Both the position numbers and the translations under genes were made by a program. Positions 33,808-43,691 of a DNA stretch of 64,000 nucleotides are shown piece after piece. Numbering within the stretch: position 1 is the stretch's first letter; each line of letters opens with the position of its first letter. The notes under the pieces are model-generated. The model was given only the letters and a program-made list of their open reading frames with translations, had not been told where the DNA came from and ran no database searches. Source of the stretch: Paenibacillus cremeus (lineage in GTDB: Bacteria; Bacillota; Bacilli; Paenibacillales; NBRC-103111); the NCBI RefSeq assembly GCF_007786445.1, contig NZ_VNJI01000021.1:1-64000 (forward strand). Reading direction: 5' to 3'.

Positions 33808-35124
33808 ATGAAGAAAGCATTAACAACCATCTTGTCGCTCTCGCTTCTGCTGACGGCAGCAGGCTGCGGAAGCGCGAAGGACAACACCAAGCAGCCGGAA
33901 GCCACGGGAGGAGCTAAAACGGGAAGTAACGAACCCGTAACACTCCGCATCGCCTGGTGGGGCGGACAAGCAAGACATGATTACACGCTGAAAGTCATCG
34001 ATATGTACCAGAAGGCACATCCGAATGTGAAAATCGAAGCGGAATACGCCGCTTTTGACGACTATTGGAAGAAGCTCGCTCCTCAGGCAGCAGCGAACAG
34101 CCTTCCGGATGTCATCCAAATGGATATGTCCTACATCAGCCAATTCGGTGGCCGAGGCCAGCTGGAAGACCTGCGCCCTTACACTAAAAACGGCGTAATC
34201 GATGTCAGCTCCGTCAACCCGAATACACTCGCTAGCGGCGAAGTGGGTGGCAACCTGTATCAAATCACGCTGGGCGTCAATGCGCTTGGTGTAACGGCGG
34301 ATCCGGAAGTGCTGAAGAAAGCAGGAGCTTCCATGCCGTCCAAAGACTGGACATGGGACGATCTTGATGCCCTTGGCGCGAAGCTGAAAGCCAATGGCAA
34401 GCTGCTGGCGGATTATTTGCGTTACGAAGTATTCTTTAACTACTATCTGCGCACTGTAGATCAAAAGTTGTACAATGCAGAAGGTACTGCACTCGGGTAC
34501 AACGACGACAAACCGTTCATCGACTACTTCAAGCGCTACCAAAAGATGTATGACGCCGGCTACTTGCTCAGCTTGGACAAGCTGGCTCAGAAGAAGCTGA
34601 CACCGGAAGATGATGAGATGGTGCTTGGCAACTCGTTCGGCTCATTCCAATGGTCTAACCAATATGTCGCTTGGACTGCAGCAGCGAAGCGTCCTACTGA
34701 GCTGATTCCTCCTCCAGGACCGAACAGCAAAAAAGGTTTGTTCCTGAAGCCAAGTATGGGCTTCTCCATCACGAAGAATTCGAAGCAAAAAGAAGAAGCG
34801 GCGAAGTTCATTAACTTCTTCGTGAATGACATCGAAGCCAACAAGCTGATCAAAGGCGAACGCGGCGTGCCGATTTCGTCCAAAATGAAGGATGCGCTGA
34901 AGCCGACCTTGTCGCCGGAAGATGCGAAGGTATTCGATTATATCGCATGGGCGGAAGCCAACAGCAGCCCGATCGACCCGCCGAACCCAATCGGTTCGAC
35001 TGAAGTGGAGAAGCTTCTGAAGGACCTCAGCGAGCAAATACTGTATAAGAAAATTAGCGTAGAGGATGCTGCGGCGAAATTCCGTAAGGATGCCAATGCG
35101 ATTCTGGCTAAAAATAGGAAATAA
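33808..35124 (+). CDS. sugar ABC transporter substrate-binding lipoprotein
   Basis: The 438-residue protein begins with a lipoprotein signal ending 'LLTAAGCGSAKD' and continues as a family 1 solute-binding protein ('VTLRIAWWGGQARHDYTLKVIDMYQKAHPNVKIEAEYA'). It would capture a sugar or oligosaccharide outside the membrane and hand it to the permeases at 35306 and 36213. A strong ribosome site (AAAGGGGG) precedes it. A terminator follows, so it is made separately, and probably in excess, from the permeases. No ATPase is encoded here; a shared MsmX-type ATPase is the usual solution. Confidence 0.94.
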   Translation: MKKALTTILSLSLLLTAAGCGSAKDNTKQPEATGGAKTGSNEPVTLRIAWWGGQARHDYTLKVIDMYQKAHPNVKIEAEYAAFDDYWKKLAPQAAANSLPDVIQMDMSYISQFGGRGQLEDLRPYTKNGVIDVSSVNPNTLASGEVGGNLYQITLGVNALGVTADPEVLKKAGASMPSKDWTWDDLDALGAKLKANGKLLADYLRYEVFFNYYLRTVDQKLYNAEGTALGYNDDKPFIDYFKRYQKMYDAGYLLSLDKLAQKKLTPEDDEMVLGNSFGSFQWSNQYVAWTAAAKRPTELIPPPGPNSKKGLFLKPSMGFSITKNSKQKEEAAKFINFFVNDIEANKLIKGERGVPISSKMKDALKPTLSPEDAKVFDYIAWAEANSSPIDPPNPIGSTEVEKLLKDLSEQILYKKISVEDAAAKFRKDANAILAKNRK

Positions 35125-35133
35125 ATGTAAATA

Positions 35134-35178
35134 AAAAGAAGCATTAACAGAACCTAGGTTCTGTTGATGCTTCTTTAT
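35134..35178 (+). terminator. terminator between binding-protein and permease genes
   Basis: AAAGAAGCAT(TA)ACAGAACC pairs with GGTTCTGT(TG)ATGCTTCTTT, an 18-base-pair near-perfect stem followed by a T-rich stretch. Confidence 0.88.
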
Positions 35179-35199
35179 TTACAGCAGGTTCTGCGGCAG

Positions 35200-35237
35200 T
35201 AATCGGTATTTTGAACAAAATGAACGGTTTTTTAAAT
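35200..35237 (+). promoter_or_regulatory. direct-repeat element 2, probable response-regulator site and promoter
   Basis: CGGTATTTTGAA at 35204-35215 and CGGTTTTTTAAA at 35225-35236 are 21 bases apart. The second repeat ends exactly where a -35 hexamer would lie for TACTAT (35260-35265), the classic position for an AraC-type activator contacting RNA polymerase. It lies just after the terminator of the binding-protein gene, so it gives the permeases their own promoter. Confidence 0.6.
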
Positions 35238-35305
35238 TCCGAAGATTGTCGAAAAATAATACTATAGAGACAACGGCAAACCATAAGGCAAAGGAGTTGG
35301 AATGG

Positions 35306-36211
35306 ATGAAAGAAAAGTTTTGGGACAAAGACAATGTGGTAGGATATATATTCAGCGCTCCGTTTATTATCGGATTTTTGATCTTCACCCTGTTTCCAAT
35401 CTTGTCCTCCCTGTACTATTCGTTCACGGAATACAACCTGATGGAGGCTCCGCGCTTCATCGGAACGGACAACTACGTGAAGCTGTTTACGGATGATGAT
35501 AAGTTTTGGAAATCGTTGCAGGTCACCTTCACTTATGTTATCGCCAGCGTACCGCTAAGACTAGCCTTCGCGCTGATCGTAGCGATGCTGCTGAACAAAG
35601 CGATCCGCGGGGTCGGGATCTACAGATCTGCTTATTACTTGCCATCCTTGCTGGGCGGGAGCGTAGCGGTCTCGATCATGTGGACACAAATTTTCGGAGA
35701 TCAGGGGCTTCTGAACTCCGCGCTGGGACTGATCGGCATCCATAGCACAACGTCATGGATCGGCAGCCCGGGAACCGCATTATGGACACTTATTGCACTT
35801 TCCGTATGGCAGTTCGGCTCCTCGATGCTGATCTTCCTAGCGGGGCTTAAGAACATCCCTGCGTCGCTTTACGAAGCGGCAAGTGTGGACGGAGCCAGCG
35901 GCTGGCGCCAATTTTTCCAGATCACGCTGCCTCTGCTTAGCCCGATCATTCTGTTCAACATGATCATGCAGACGATTAGTGCGTTTATGACCTTCACCCC
36001 GGCTTACATTATTTCCAGAGGCGAAGGCGGACCGCTCGATAACACCTTGCTGTATTCACTTTACTTGTACCGCAGAGCGTTCGTATTCTTCGAAATGGGT
36101 TATGCTTCGGCAATGGCCTGGGTTATGCTGATTTTAATCGGAATCATCACCTTGATCCTGTTTAAATCTTCTAATCTGTGGGTTCATTACGAAACGAAGG
36201 GAGAGAAATAA
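35306..36211 (+). CDS. sugar ABC transporter permease (MalF/LplB type)
   Basis: The 301-residue permease has six membrane segments and an EAA loop in '[29 protein letters not shown]'. The ATG at 35306 is nine bases after AAAGGAG. A TTG at 35246 would extend it by 20 residues but lacks a ribosome site and lies upstream of the probable -10 hexamer at 35260, so it is rejected. It pairs with the permease at 36213, one base downstream. Confidence 0.93.
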   Translation: MKEKFWDKDNVVGYIFSAPFIIGFLIFTLFPILSSLYYSFTEYNLMEAPRFIGTDNYVKLFTDDDKFWKSLQVTFTYVIASVPLRLAFALIVAMLLNKAIRGVGIYRSAYYLPSLLGGSVAVSIMWTQIFGDQGLLNSALGLIGIHSTTSWIGSPGTALWTLIALSVWQFGSSMLIFLAGLKNIPASLYEAASVDGASGWRQFFQITLPLLSPIILFNMIMQTISAFMTFTPAYIISRGEGGPLDNTLLYSLYLYRRAFVFFEMGYASAMAWVMLILIGIITLILFKSSNLWVHYETKGEK

Positions 36212-36212
36212 C

Positions 36213-37055
36213 ATGTCGACCATGTCCAGAGGTAAAGCCGGGCTGTACCATCTTATCGTCGGAGTGCTGGCGCTTCTTATGATTTATCCGATCCTATGGC
36301 TGGCGGCCAGCTCCCTGAAGCAAAACAATGAAATTTTCTCCACCGCCTACAGTCTCATCCCGAGCAAGCTCGAGTTCTCAAACTATGTCAGCGGCTGGAA
36401 GGGCTTTGCGAATAACTCCTTCTCGACGTTTTTCAAAAACTCGTTCATTATCGTTATTATCTCGACCATCGGGTCGGTTGTCTCGTCAGCGCTTGTGGCT
36501 TACGGTCTGGCACGCATTCCGTTTAAAGGCGCGAGCTTCTGGTTCGGCTGTGTCATGCTGACCATGATGCTGCCTACGGACGTCACGATTATTCCGCAGT
36601 ACGTTATGTTTGCGAAGCTCGAATGGCTGTCTTCCTTTAAGCCGATCATCGTTCCTAGCTTCTTCGGGATGCCGTTCTTCATCTTCCTGATGATGCAGTT
36701 CATCCGTACGGTACCTGTAGAATTGGACGAAGCGGCTAAGATGGACGGCTGCAATAAATATATGATTTTCTTCCGTATCATGATTCCACTCATCGTTCCG
36801 TCCTTGGTGACTTCGGCGATCTTCTCCTTCTACTGGAAATGGGATGATTTCATGGGGCCGCTGCTGTACTTGAACAAGCCTTCGCTGTATCCAGTGTCGC
36901 TTGCGTTGAAGCTGTTCCTGGACGGGGAGTCCATCAACAACTGGGGCGGGATGTTCGCCATGTCGACCCTGTCGCTGGTTCCGATTGTCGTCGTATTCTT
37001 CTTGTTCCAAAAGTATATCGTGGAAGGCATCAGCACTAGCGGCTTGAAGGGTTAA
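36213..37055 (+). CDS. carbohydrate ABC transporter permease (MalG/LplC type)
   Basis: The 280-residue permease has six membrane segments and the EAA loop '[29 protein letters not shown]'. It ends in the typical '[15 protein letters not shown]' tail of the MalG group. It is encoded one base after its partner. Together with the binding protein it forms a family 1 carbohydrate importer. Confidence 0.94.
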   Translation: MSTMSRGKAGLYHLIVGVLALLMIYPILWLAASSLKQNNEIFSTAYSLIPSKLEFSNYVSGWKGFANNSFSTFFKNSFIIVIISTIGSVVSSALVAYGLARIPFKGASFWFGCVMLTMMLPTDVTIIPQYVMFAKLEWLSSFKPIIVPSFFGMPFFIFLMMQFIRTVPVELDEAAKMDGCNKYMIFFRIMIPLIVPSLVTSAIFSFYWKWDDFMGPLLYLNKPSLYPVSLALKLFLDGESINNWGGMFAMSTLSLVPIVVVFFLFQKYIVEGISTSGLKG

Positions 37056-37093
37056 GCGTTAGGCTGAAGCTGAGGCTGGAGTGGTAAAAAATA

Positions 37094-37135
37094 GGGGTCG
37101 GAGAGCAAGCTTTAGGGCGAGCGATCCGACCTTTT
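37094..37135 (+). terminator. terminator after the sugar permease genes
   Basis: GGTCGGA(GAGCAAGC...GCGAGC)GATCCGACC is followed by TTTTG. A second hairpin at 37194-37226 (AACAAGCTGG/CCAGCTTGTT) has its T-run in the leftward direction. The rest of 37056-37348 holds only the promoter region of the SWIM gene, with a possible TATAAT near 37304. Confidence 0.75.
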
Positions 37136-37193
37136 GTCGCGCTGTAAGGCGGGTTTTCCGCTCTGGTGCTCCCTGTTAGAAAATCATTCTGCT

Positions 37194-37226
37194 AAAAAAC
37201 AAGCTGGCGCCGCGGCCAGCTTGTTG
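37194..37226. terminator. hairpin, terminator-like
   Basis: A perfect ten-base-pair stem AACAAGCTGG/CCAGCTTGTT encloses CGCCGCGG and is preceded by an A-run, so read leftward it is a good terminator. There is no leftward gene close to it, which leaves its purpose unclear. Confidence 0.6.
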
Positions 37227-37348
37227 CGTTCCCCCGCGTTTAAATAATAGTTTCAAACCGTAATTTTAACCGCCTAATCTCGTATTTATCCCCGGTTCAT
37301 TCTATAATAGATTAGATCGAAACTTATTATTTACTTAGGAGCTTAGCA

Positions 37349-38917
37349 ATGAGTTCGAATCCGGTGTTAAACGATGAGCTATGGCCGAAGCTGCTGCAGC
37401 AAGTAGCCGCGGCCTTCAATGAAGTAACGCTGAATCGCGGATATAACTATTTTAAACAACAATATGTTACCCGCATGGTCCGCACCGAGGATCGCGTGAT
37501 CGAAGCCGAAGTAACCGGTTCAGACGAGTACCTGGTGAAGCTGAAGCTGGACAAGGTGAGCTCGAGCAGCTGTACCTGCCCGGTCCAAGACTGCTGCAAG
37601 CACATGGCCGCTGTCCTAATGGAGCTTGCCGATCGGCACGGATACCCCGCTTCCCAGCTGGTGAATGCCAAGCATCATCTGAAGCGAGCGGCTGAAACCG
37701 CTGCCTCCTCAAAATCCCAACTGGGCCAGTTGCCCGAAAAGGACGTGTCCGGCTGGCATGCGTTTTTGGAGGAGTATACCTCGCACATCAAACCCACCTC
37801 CTACGATCAGCGCATGTATGCGGATGTGCTGCGCAGTCAGCTGCAGGGGATTCGGAACGTTCCTTATTCCGCGGCGGACGGGGTTTATTTTGAGCTGCAT
37901 CAAGAGCTGTTTAGGGTGCGAAAGGTCAAAGAGCTGACCGCACAGGCTACGGTGCATTACTACTCTTCCTATGCGTTTTTCCGCGTGTACGATGAACTCC
38001 ATACCTGGTTGCAGTATAAGTCCTCCCTCTTCGACTTTACCGTCGCAGAGGATCGGCTGAGCCAAACGTTAAGCTATGTTCGACAGCAGATGGCGGAGGA
38101 CAACGGAAAATTGTACCTGGACTATGGCCTGTACACGGCGATGTGGAAGCTGTGGATCGCCCCCAAAGGCAAGGCAGTCTCTGACCATTGGGCTACGCAG
38201 GAGCTTCAGGCGATGGAGACGCAGGCAGGCTCGAATGCAATGTCCTTATCACTTTCGGCGGCTAAGGCGTTCCTGTACCTTTGTCAATCCCGAGGCACAG
38301 AGGCGTGGGAGACCCTGGAGTCCAGCGGCATGCTGAAACAAGCGACAGGGAGCTTGCTGCTGCCTTTTCTGGAGCAAATGGCAGCAGCGGGCGACTGGGG
38401 TACGTTAGTGGACTGGCTGATCCGGACGGCCTCCTCCTTCTATGGTCCTCGGACCAAGGAGCTGGATGGGTATATCGACTATTGGAAGCAAGCAGTGGGC
38501 CATGTGCCGGACGCCGAAAAGGCGCTATGGGACGTGATGGAGGACATGCTGCCTCATTCGGCCTCGATCATCGAGCATTTGCTGTATGAACGACGCCAGT
38601 GGAAGCCCTGGATCGAGCTGCAAATCGTCCAGGAGCATGATCCGCTGTACCATCGGGTCAGCGTGCTGCAGCCGATCGAGAAGGACAATCCGTCGCTGCT
38701 TTTGCCATATTATCATCAAGCGATTGACCGGTATGTCGCCCTGAAAAACCGTCAGGATTACAAGTCTGCCGTCAAGCTGCTGAAGCGATTGGAGAAGCTA
38801 TATAAAAAATTGAAGCAGCCCGAGCGCTGGGATCGTTTTCTCACAGGGTTTACGGATCGGTACAACCGGCTGCGCGCGCTGCAAGAGGAAATGAAGAAAG
38901 GAAAGCTGCTGCAATGA
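37349..38917 (+). CDS. SWIM zinc-finger protein
   Basis: The 522-residue protein has a SWIM finger near residues 70-88, 'CTCPVQDCCKHMAAVLMEL' (CxCx(n)CxH), followed by a long helical region with no known fold. SWIM proteins of this kind are almost always encoded directly before an SNF2 helicase, as here, where the next gene overlaps by four bases. It probably forms a DNA- or RNA-associated complex with that helicase. Confidence 0.9.
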   Translation: MSSNPVLNDELWPKLLQQVAAAFNEVTLNRGYNYFKQQYVTRMVRTEDRVIEAEVTGSDEYLVKLKLDKVSSSSCTCPVQDCCKHMAAVLMELADRHGYPASQLVNAKHHLKRAAETAASSKSQLGQLPEKDVSGWHAFLEEYTSHIKPTSYDQRMYADVLRSQLQGIRNVPYSAADGVYFELHQELFRVRKVKELTAQATVHYYSSYAFFRVYDELHTWLQYKSSLFDFTVAEDRLSQTLSYVRQQMAEDNGKLYLDYGLYTAMWKLWIAPKGKAVSDHWATQELQAMETQAGSNAMSLSLSAAKAFLYLCQSRGTEAWETLESSGMLKQATGSLLLPFLEQMAAAGDWGTLVDWLIRTASSFYGPRTKELDGYIDYWKQAVGHVPDAEKALWDVMEDMLPHSASIIEHLLYERRQWKPWIELQIVQEHDPLYHRVSVLQPIEKDNPSLLLPYYHQAIDRYVALKNRQDYKSAVKLLKRLEKLYKKLKQPERWDRFLTGFTDRYNRLRALQEEMKKGKLLQ

Positions 38918-41832
38918 GCACAAAATTGTACGACATGTCCTTGCATGTGCTGCTGACAGACAGCGGGGATGCTTTGCTCTGGGGGCAGCAGGACGGACGC
39001 GACCTGTCCGGCGATAAATTTCGCAGGCTGCTGTTTGCTTGGCACGAGCCGTCCTTTTTCGGCACGGTGCTGGAGCTTCAGCAGGCCGGAGAACTGACCG
39101 TGACCGTGCTTCCCGCCGACATGGTGCTCCCCTTCTTCGCCGAGCCGGCGTTCATGGATACGCTGCGCTGGACAAGCGGCAACGACGCCGCTAAGGTCTT
39201 GCTCGAGGCCGCGCCGCTCCTCTACCAGGAAGCGCAAGCGGGGCGCTATGTCCCCAGCTACCGCGATTTCCGGGAGGGGACGCTGCGCTGGAGCTGGGAT
39301 ACGGCCTCCGAAGCCTTGCAAGCCGTCGATTGGGAGGCGCTGAACGGCATCGGCTTCTTAGGCGAGGAGCTGTCCGGGCTGCGCGCCGCCTTCTCCGCTG
39401 CCGTGGCTGCTGAGCATTTCGCGAACGAAGCCGCTATGGCCGACCTGCGGCGGGAGTATCCCGCGCTGTTTCAAGGATCCCCAGCCGCCGCTGGGTTCAC
39501 GGAGGAGGAGTGGCTCGGCACGCTCGGCTGGAGGCCGGACACGGCGCCGTTCCGCCCGGCCCTGCAGCTGCTGGAACCGGACGACGAGCGCTTCGACTGG
39601 CAGCTCCGCTTCGTGCTGCAGGATAAGAGCGACGGCTCGCTCCTCGTGCCTGTGCGCCTAAGCGAAGGCGGTCAGGCGGCCGGGGTTTGGGCGAGCGAGT
39701 GGAGCCCCTTCATCCGGGAGCGCGCTCCCGGATGGGCGGCCAGGCTCGCCGCGGCGCTCCCGCACGAGCTGAGCGACGGCGGCGAGCTGTTCGCCGAGCC
39801 GCTCAGCGACGAAGCTGCTTGGCGCTTCTTGACCACGGATAGCCGCGAGCTGCTGAGCGAGGGCTGGAACGTCATGCTGCCCGGCTGGTGGGAGGCGGCC
39901 TCGAAGCGCAAGCCCCGCTTGCGTGCTCAGGTGGCGGCGGAAGCCGGCGGCCGGACCCAGTCGCTGTTCGGGCTGAACGCGCTGGTCGACTTCGACTGGC
40001 GGGTCGCCATCGGCAGCGCCGATCTGAACGAGGCGGAATTCGCCGAGCTGCTGAGCCGCAAGCAGCGGCTGATCCGCTTCCGCGGCGAATGGGTGTACCT
40101 CGACCCGGCGCTGCTGGAGCAGATTCGACGGCTCATGGAGAGCATCACTCCAGACGAAGGATTATCCTTGCAGGATGTGCTGCAGCTTCATATGCTCACG
40201 GAATTGGAGAAAGAAAAGTCCAACGATCGCAGTCGAGCCTCTGCCTCTGAAGAAGAAGAGGAGAACCGCGTCCACCTCGAGGTGGAGCTCAACTCCCACC
40301 TGCTCGCGCTGCTGCGCCAGCTTGGGCAGCCGTCGGAGCTGCAGGCGCTGCCTGTGCCTTCCGGACTCCGCGCCGAGCTGCGCAGCTACCAGCGGGAAGG
40401 CTTCACGTGGCTGAGCTTCCTGCGCAAGTTCGGGCTCGGCGCTTGTCTGGCCGACGATATGGGGCTTGGCAAAACGGTCCAGTTCATCACTTATTTGCTG
40501 CACCATCAAAGCGAGTCCGAAACCCCCGCCCTGCTCATCTGCCCCACCTCGGTGCTCGGCAACTGGCAGAAGGAGCTGGCTCGCTTTGCACCGGAGCTTA
40601 AGGTGGTGCTCCATTACGGGAAAGGCCGCCTCTCCGGACACGCGTTTCAGTCGATGCTGCAAGACACCGACGTGGTCATCACCTCGTACGCGACGGCGCT
40701 GCTCGATCAAGAGACGCTGCAGGAGATCCGGTGGAGCTCCCTCTGTCTGGACGAAGCGCAGAACATCAAGAACGCGCAAAACAAGCAGTCCGCTGCTGTC
40801 CGTTCACTCGACGCGCTGCATCGCGTTGCCTTGACCGGGACGCCGATTGAGAATCGGCTGTCGGAGCTGTGGTCAATCTACGATTTCCTGAATCCCGGCT
40901 ATCTGGGGAACCAACGAGGGTTTCAGCAGCGGTTCGCGAATCCGATCGAGAAGCATCAGGACGAGGAACGCACTGCCCAGCTTCAAAAGCTCGTCAAGCC
41001 GTTCATGCTGCGCCGGAAAAAGAAGGATCCGAGCATACAGCTCGACCTGCCGGATAAGCTGGAGATGAAGGTCTACATCAACCTAACCCCGGAGCAGGGC
41101 GCTCTCTACGAGCAAGCCGTGCAGGCGCTGATGGAAAAAATGCAAAAGCTCGAAGGCATCGAGCGCAAGGGCGCCATCCTCGCCGCCCTCACCCAGCTGA
41201 AGCAGCTTTGCGACCATCCCGTGCTGCTCACGAAGGAGGAAGGCGCGCTGTCCGCTGGCACACTGGCCTCCGAGGAACAGCTCGACGCGTTCATTACGCG
41301 GTCTGCCAAGCTGGAGCGGCTCACGGCCATGGTCGGCGAGCTGCGGGATGAGGGCGATTCGTGCCTCATCTTCACGCAGTATGTCGGCATGGGCCGCATG
41401 CTGGCCGACATCCTCTCGACGCAGCGGGGCGAGCCGGTGCTCTACCTCAACGGCAGCACGCCTAAGACCGAGCGCGACAAAATGATCGACACCTTCCAGT
41501 CGGCGGACGGTCCCGGTATCTTCGTTCTGTCGCTGAAGGCCGGCGGCGTCGGCCTCAACCTGACAGCGGCCAACCACGTGTTCCACTTCGACCGCTGGTG
41601 GAATCCCGCCGTCGAGAACCAAGCGACCGACCGTGCCTACCGCATGGGCCAGAAGCGCAACGTGCAGGTGCACAAGTTCATCTCCCTCGGCACGCTGGAG
41701 GAGAAAATCGACGAGATGCTCGAGAGTAAAATGAGCCTGAGCGAGAACGTCATCTCCAGCTCCGAAGGCTGGATCACGGAGCTGTCGAACGACGAGCTAC
41801 GCGATTTGTTCGCACTTCGGCAGAGCTGGTGA
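38914..41832 (+). CDS. SNF2 family DEAD/DEAH-box helicase
   Basis: The 972-residue protein has an N-terminal bacterial SNF2-associated region (residues 1-460) and a C-terminal SNF2 motor: Walker A 'CLADDMGLGKTVQ', motif II 'LDEAQNIKNAQNK', motif III 'ALTGTPIENRLSELW', and motifs V-VI 'LKAGGVGLNLTAANHVFHFDRWWNP' and 'QATDRAYRMGQKRNVQVHKFI'. It would translocate on double-stranded DNA to displace proteins. Codons in 39400-40150 are more GC-rich than in the motor half. Its partner is the SWIM protein. Confidence 0.95.
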   Translation: MSTKLYDMSLHVLLTDSGDALLWGQQDGRDLSGDKFRRLLFAWHEPSFFGTVLELQQAGELTVTVLPADMVLPFFAEPAFMDTLRWTSGNDAAKVLLEAAPLLYQEAQAGRYVPSYRDFREGTLRWSWDTASEALQAVDWEALNGIGFLGEELSGLRAAFSAAVAAEHFANEAAMADLRREYPALFQGSPAAAGFTEEEWLGTLGWRPDTAPFRPALQLLEPDDERFDWQLRFVLQDKSDGSLLVPVRLSEGGQAAGVWASEWSPFIRERAPGWAARLAAALPHELSDGGELFAEPLSDEAAWRFLTTDSRELLSEGWNVMLPGWWEAASKRKPRLRAQVAAEAGGRTQSLFGLNALVDFDWRVAIGSADLNEAEFAELLSRKQRLIRFRGEWVYLDPALLEQIRRLMESITPDEGLSLQDVLQLHMLTELEKEKSNDRSRASASEEEEENRVHLEVELNSHLLALLRQLGQPSELQALPVPSGLRAELRSYQREGFTWLSFLRKFGLGACLADDMGLGKTVQFITYLLHHQSESETPALLICPTSVLGNWQKELARFAPELKVVLHYGKGRLSGHAFQSMLQDTDVVITSYATALLDQETLQEIRWSSLCLDEAQNIKNAQNKQSAAVRSLDALHRVALTGTPIENRLSELWSIYDFLNPGYLGNQRGFQQRFANPIEKHQDEERTAQLQKLVKPFMLRRKKKDPSIQLDLPDKLEMKVYINLTPEQGALYEQAVQALMEKMQKLEGIERKGAILAALTQLKQLCDHPVLLTKEEGALSAGTLASEEQLDAFITRSAKLERLTAMVGELRDEGDSCLIFTQYVGMGRMLADILSTQRGEPVLYLNGSTPKTERDKMIDTFQSADGPGIFVLSLKAGGVGLNLTAANHVFHFDRWWNPAVENQATDRAYRMGQKRNVQVHKFISLGTLEEKIDEMLESKMSLSENVISSSEGWITELSNDELRDLFALRQSW

Positions 41833-41849
41833 CGCGATGCTAGAGCGAC

Positions 41850-41892
41850 AAAAACCCCGGGAAGCCTCAAAGGGCCTCCCGGGGTTATTTTT
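41850..41892. terminator. bidirectional terminator between the helicase gene and desR
   Basis: AAAAACCCCGGGAAGCC pairs with GGCCTCCCGGGGTT and is followed by ATTTTTTT. It lies between two convergent genes. Confidence 0.92.
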
Positions 41893-42492
41893 TTACTTAA
41901 ACCAACCCTTCTCCTTAAATCGTACGATCGCTTCGATCCGGTTGCTCACCTGAAGCTTATCGAGGATGACGGAGATGTAATTACGGACGGTGCCCGTGGT
42001 CAGGTAGAGCGCGCTGGCGATCTCCTTCGTGTTCTTCCCGTCGGCGATCAGCACGAGCACTTCCTTCTCCCGCTCGGTGAGCGGGTTTTCCTCGCCGTAG
42101 GCCTCGTCCATCAGCTCGGAAGCATAGATCCGCTTACCGGCCATAATGCTGCGGATGGAGCTGGCCAGCTCCTCGCTGGGACTGTCCTTGAGCAAATATC
42201 CGTGCGCCCCGGCCTTCACCGCGCGTTCAAAATACCCCGACCGCGCGAAGGTCGTCAAGATGATCACCTTGCAGCCGCTGCCCTTCAATTCCTCTGCGGC
42301 ATCGAGGCCGCTTTTGCCTGGCATCTCGATATCCATGATGCAAATATCCGGCTTATGCTGGTGCACCAGCTTCACGGCGTCCTCGCCGTTGCTGGCTTTG
42401 CCGACCACGGTCATGTCCTCTTCCAGATCGAGCAGGGAGGCGAGTGCGCCCAGCAGCATCCGTTGGTCCTCGGCAATGACAATTCGAATCAT
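41893..42492 (-). CDS. desR: response regulator DesR-like (NarL/LuxR type)
   Basis: The 199-residue regulator has a receiver domain ('RIVIAEDQRMLLGALASLL', phospho-Asp in 'DICIMDIEMPGKSGLDAA', Lys in 'GYLLKDSPSEE') and a LuxR-type DNA-binding domain ('LTEREKEVLVLIADGKNTKEIASALYLTTGTVRNYIS'). Gene order des-desK-desR matches B. subtilis, where DesR~P activates des on cooling. AGGAGG precedes it, twelve bases after desK. Confidence 0.93.
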   Translation of the reverse strand: MIRIVIAEDQRMLLGALASLLDLEEDMTVVGKASNGEDAVKLVHQHKPDICIMDIEMPGKSGLDAAEELKGSGCKVIILTTFARSGYFERAVKAGAHGYLLKDSPSEELASSIRSIMAGKRIYASELMDEAYGEENPLTEREKEVLVLIADGKNTKEIASALYLTTGTVRNYISVILDKLQVSNRIEAIVRFKEKGWFK

Positions 42493-42504
42493 ATCCCCGC
42501 CTCC

Positions 42505-43632
42505 TTATCCGGTAGTTTGAACGGCGTTCGGCACCCTCATAATGACCAGCATGCCTTGGTTGGATAAAATCTCCATCGTTCCGTTCACGAATTCCAGCCG
42601 TTCCTTCATGCCCCGCAGCCCGTTGCCGCGAAAACAAACCGATTCATCCGCAATGCCGATCCCGTTATCCTTGACCTTAACCACCAGCTCCGTTCGGGAC
42701 GGCTCGATAGCGACCGAGCAGGCCGAGGCGCTGCTGTGCTTCACAACGTTCGTGATCGCTTCCTTCAGGCACATGCTGAGCACCGTTTCGGCAATCAAGG
42801 AGGTGTTTGGCAGCTGGGGGTCCCCTTCTACATGCAGCTCGATCTCCGCCGCCATTAAAATCTGCTTCACACGAAGCAGCTCCTCTTCCACCCGCGTCCC
42901 GCGCATTTGGGTGACGAGCTCCCGCACTTCTTGTAACGCGATCCGGGCGGTCTGACGAATTTCCTTGATTTCGACCAGCACTTGCGCATGATTCGCATTT
43001 TTGCTCAGCAGCTTGCCAGCCAGATCGCTCTTGAGGCCTATTAGGGACAGCTTCTGACCGAGTGTATCGTGCAGATCGCGGGCAATGCGCTGCCGCTCCT
43101 CCAGCTTGACCAGCTCCGAGATGCGCTTGTTCGCATCCTCCAGCTGACCCTCCAGCTTATCCCGCTTGTTCCAGTTGTAGGTCGTCACCGGAAGCACCAC
43201 GACAGCGATCAGGCTGATCAGGACAAACGGCAGCTGGGACAGGAACACGGCATTTTGCGAAACGAAGCCCACATTAACCGCCACGACGGTGGTAATCAGA
43301 TGAATGCTGTACAGCACATAAAATCCGACCTTATGCTGCATGTTACCGATAAAGAACGCCAGAAACAGGGAAAAATAAGCAAACCCGAACATCAGCGTCA
43401 TCGTGATGGAGATGGCGATCTGCACGCTCGTCCAGAGGTACATTTTCCACCCTTTGGACCGGAAGGCCATCACGTAGCAAAGAAAAAAAGCTAGAATCAT
43501 AATAATTCCGCTCGCCACCTCGTACGGAGAGGACGAGCGGAAGATGAAGTAAAACGGCGATATATAAAAGACAACCCATATATACGGGCTCAAACCCGTG
43601 CTTTTGTGAAAAATATGATACCACTTCTGCAC
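42505..43632 (-). CDS. desK: thermosensor histidine kinase DesK-like
   Basis: The 375-residue kinase has about five N-terminal membrane segments (residues 15-160), a coiled linker, the HisKA_3 phospho-acceptor in 'RIARDLHDTLGQKLSLIGLKSDLA' and an HATPase with 'KDNGIGI' and 'GNGLRGMKERLE'. In B. subtilis DesK reads membrane thickness and fluidity. The start codon is GTG, after GGGTGG. It is 59 bases after des with no terminator between. Confidence 0.92.
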   Translation of the reverse strand: MQKWYHIFHKSTGLSPYIWVVFYISPFYFIFRSSSPYEVASGIIMILAFFLCYVMAFRSKGWKMYLWTSVQIAISITMTLMFGFAYFSLFLAFFIGNMQHKVGFYVLYSIHLITTVVAVNVGFVSQNAVFLSQLPFVLISLIAVVVLPVTTYNWNKRDKLEGQLEDANKRISELVKLEERQRIARDLHDTLGQKLSLIGLKSDLAGKLLSKNANHAQVLVEIKEIRQTARIALQEVRELVTQMRGTRVEEELLRVKQILMAAEIELHVEGDPQLPNTSLIAETVLSMCLKEAITNVVKHSSASACSVAIEPSRTELVVKVKDNGIGIADESVCFRGNGLRGMKERLEFVNGTMEILSNQGMLVIMRVPNAVQTTG

Positions 43633-43691
43633 GACTGCCCACCCTTTTCGTTTCGCATGACTGCGCTTAGTACTCTTATTGTAGGTCAGCG

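Noticed and set aside
35246..35305. TTG start for the first sugar permease
   Set aside because: No ribosome site, and it lies upstream of the probable -10 hexamer; ATG 35306 has a good AAAGGAG.
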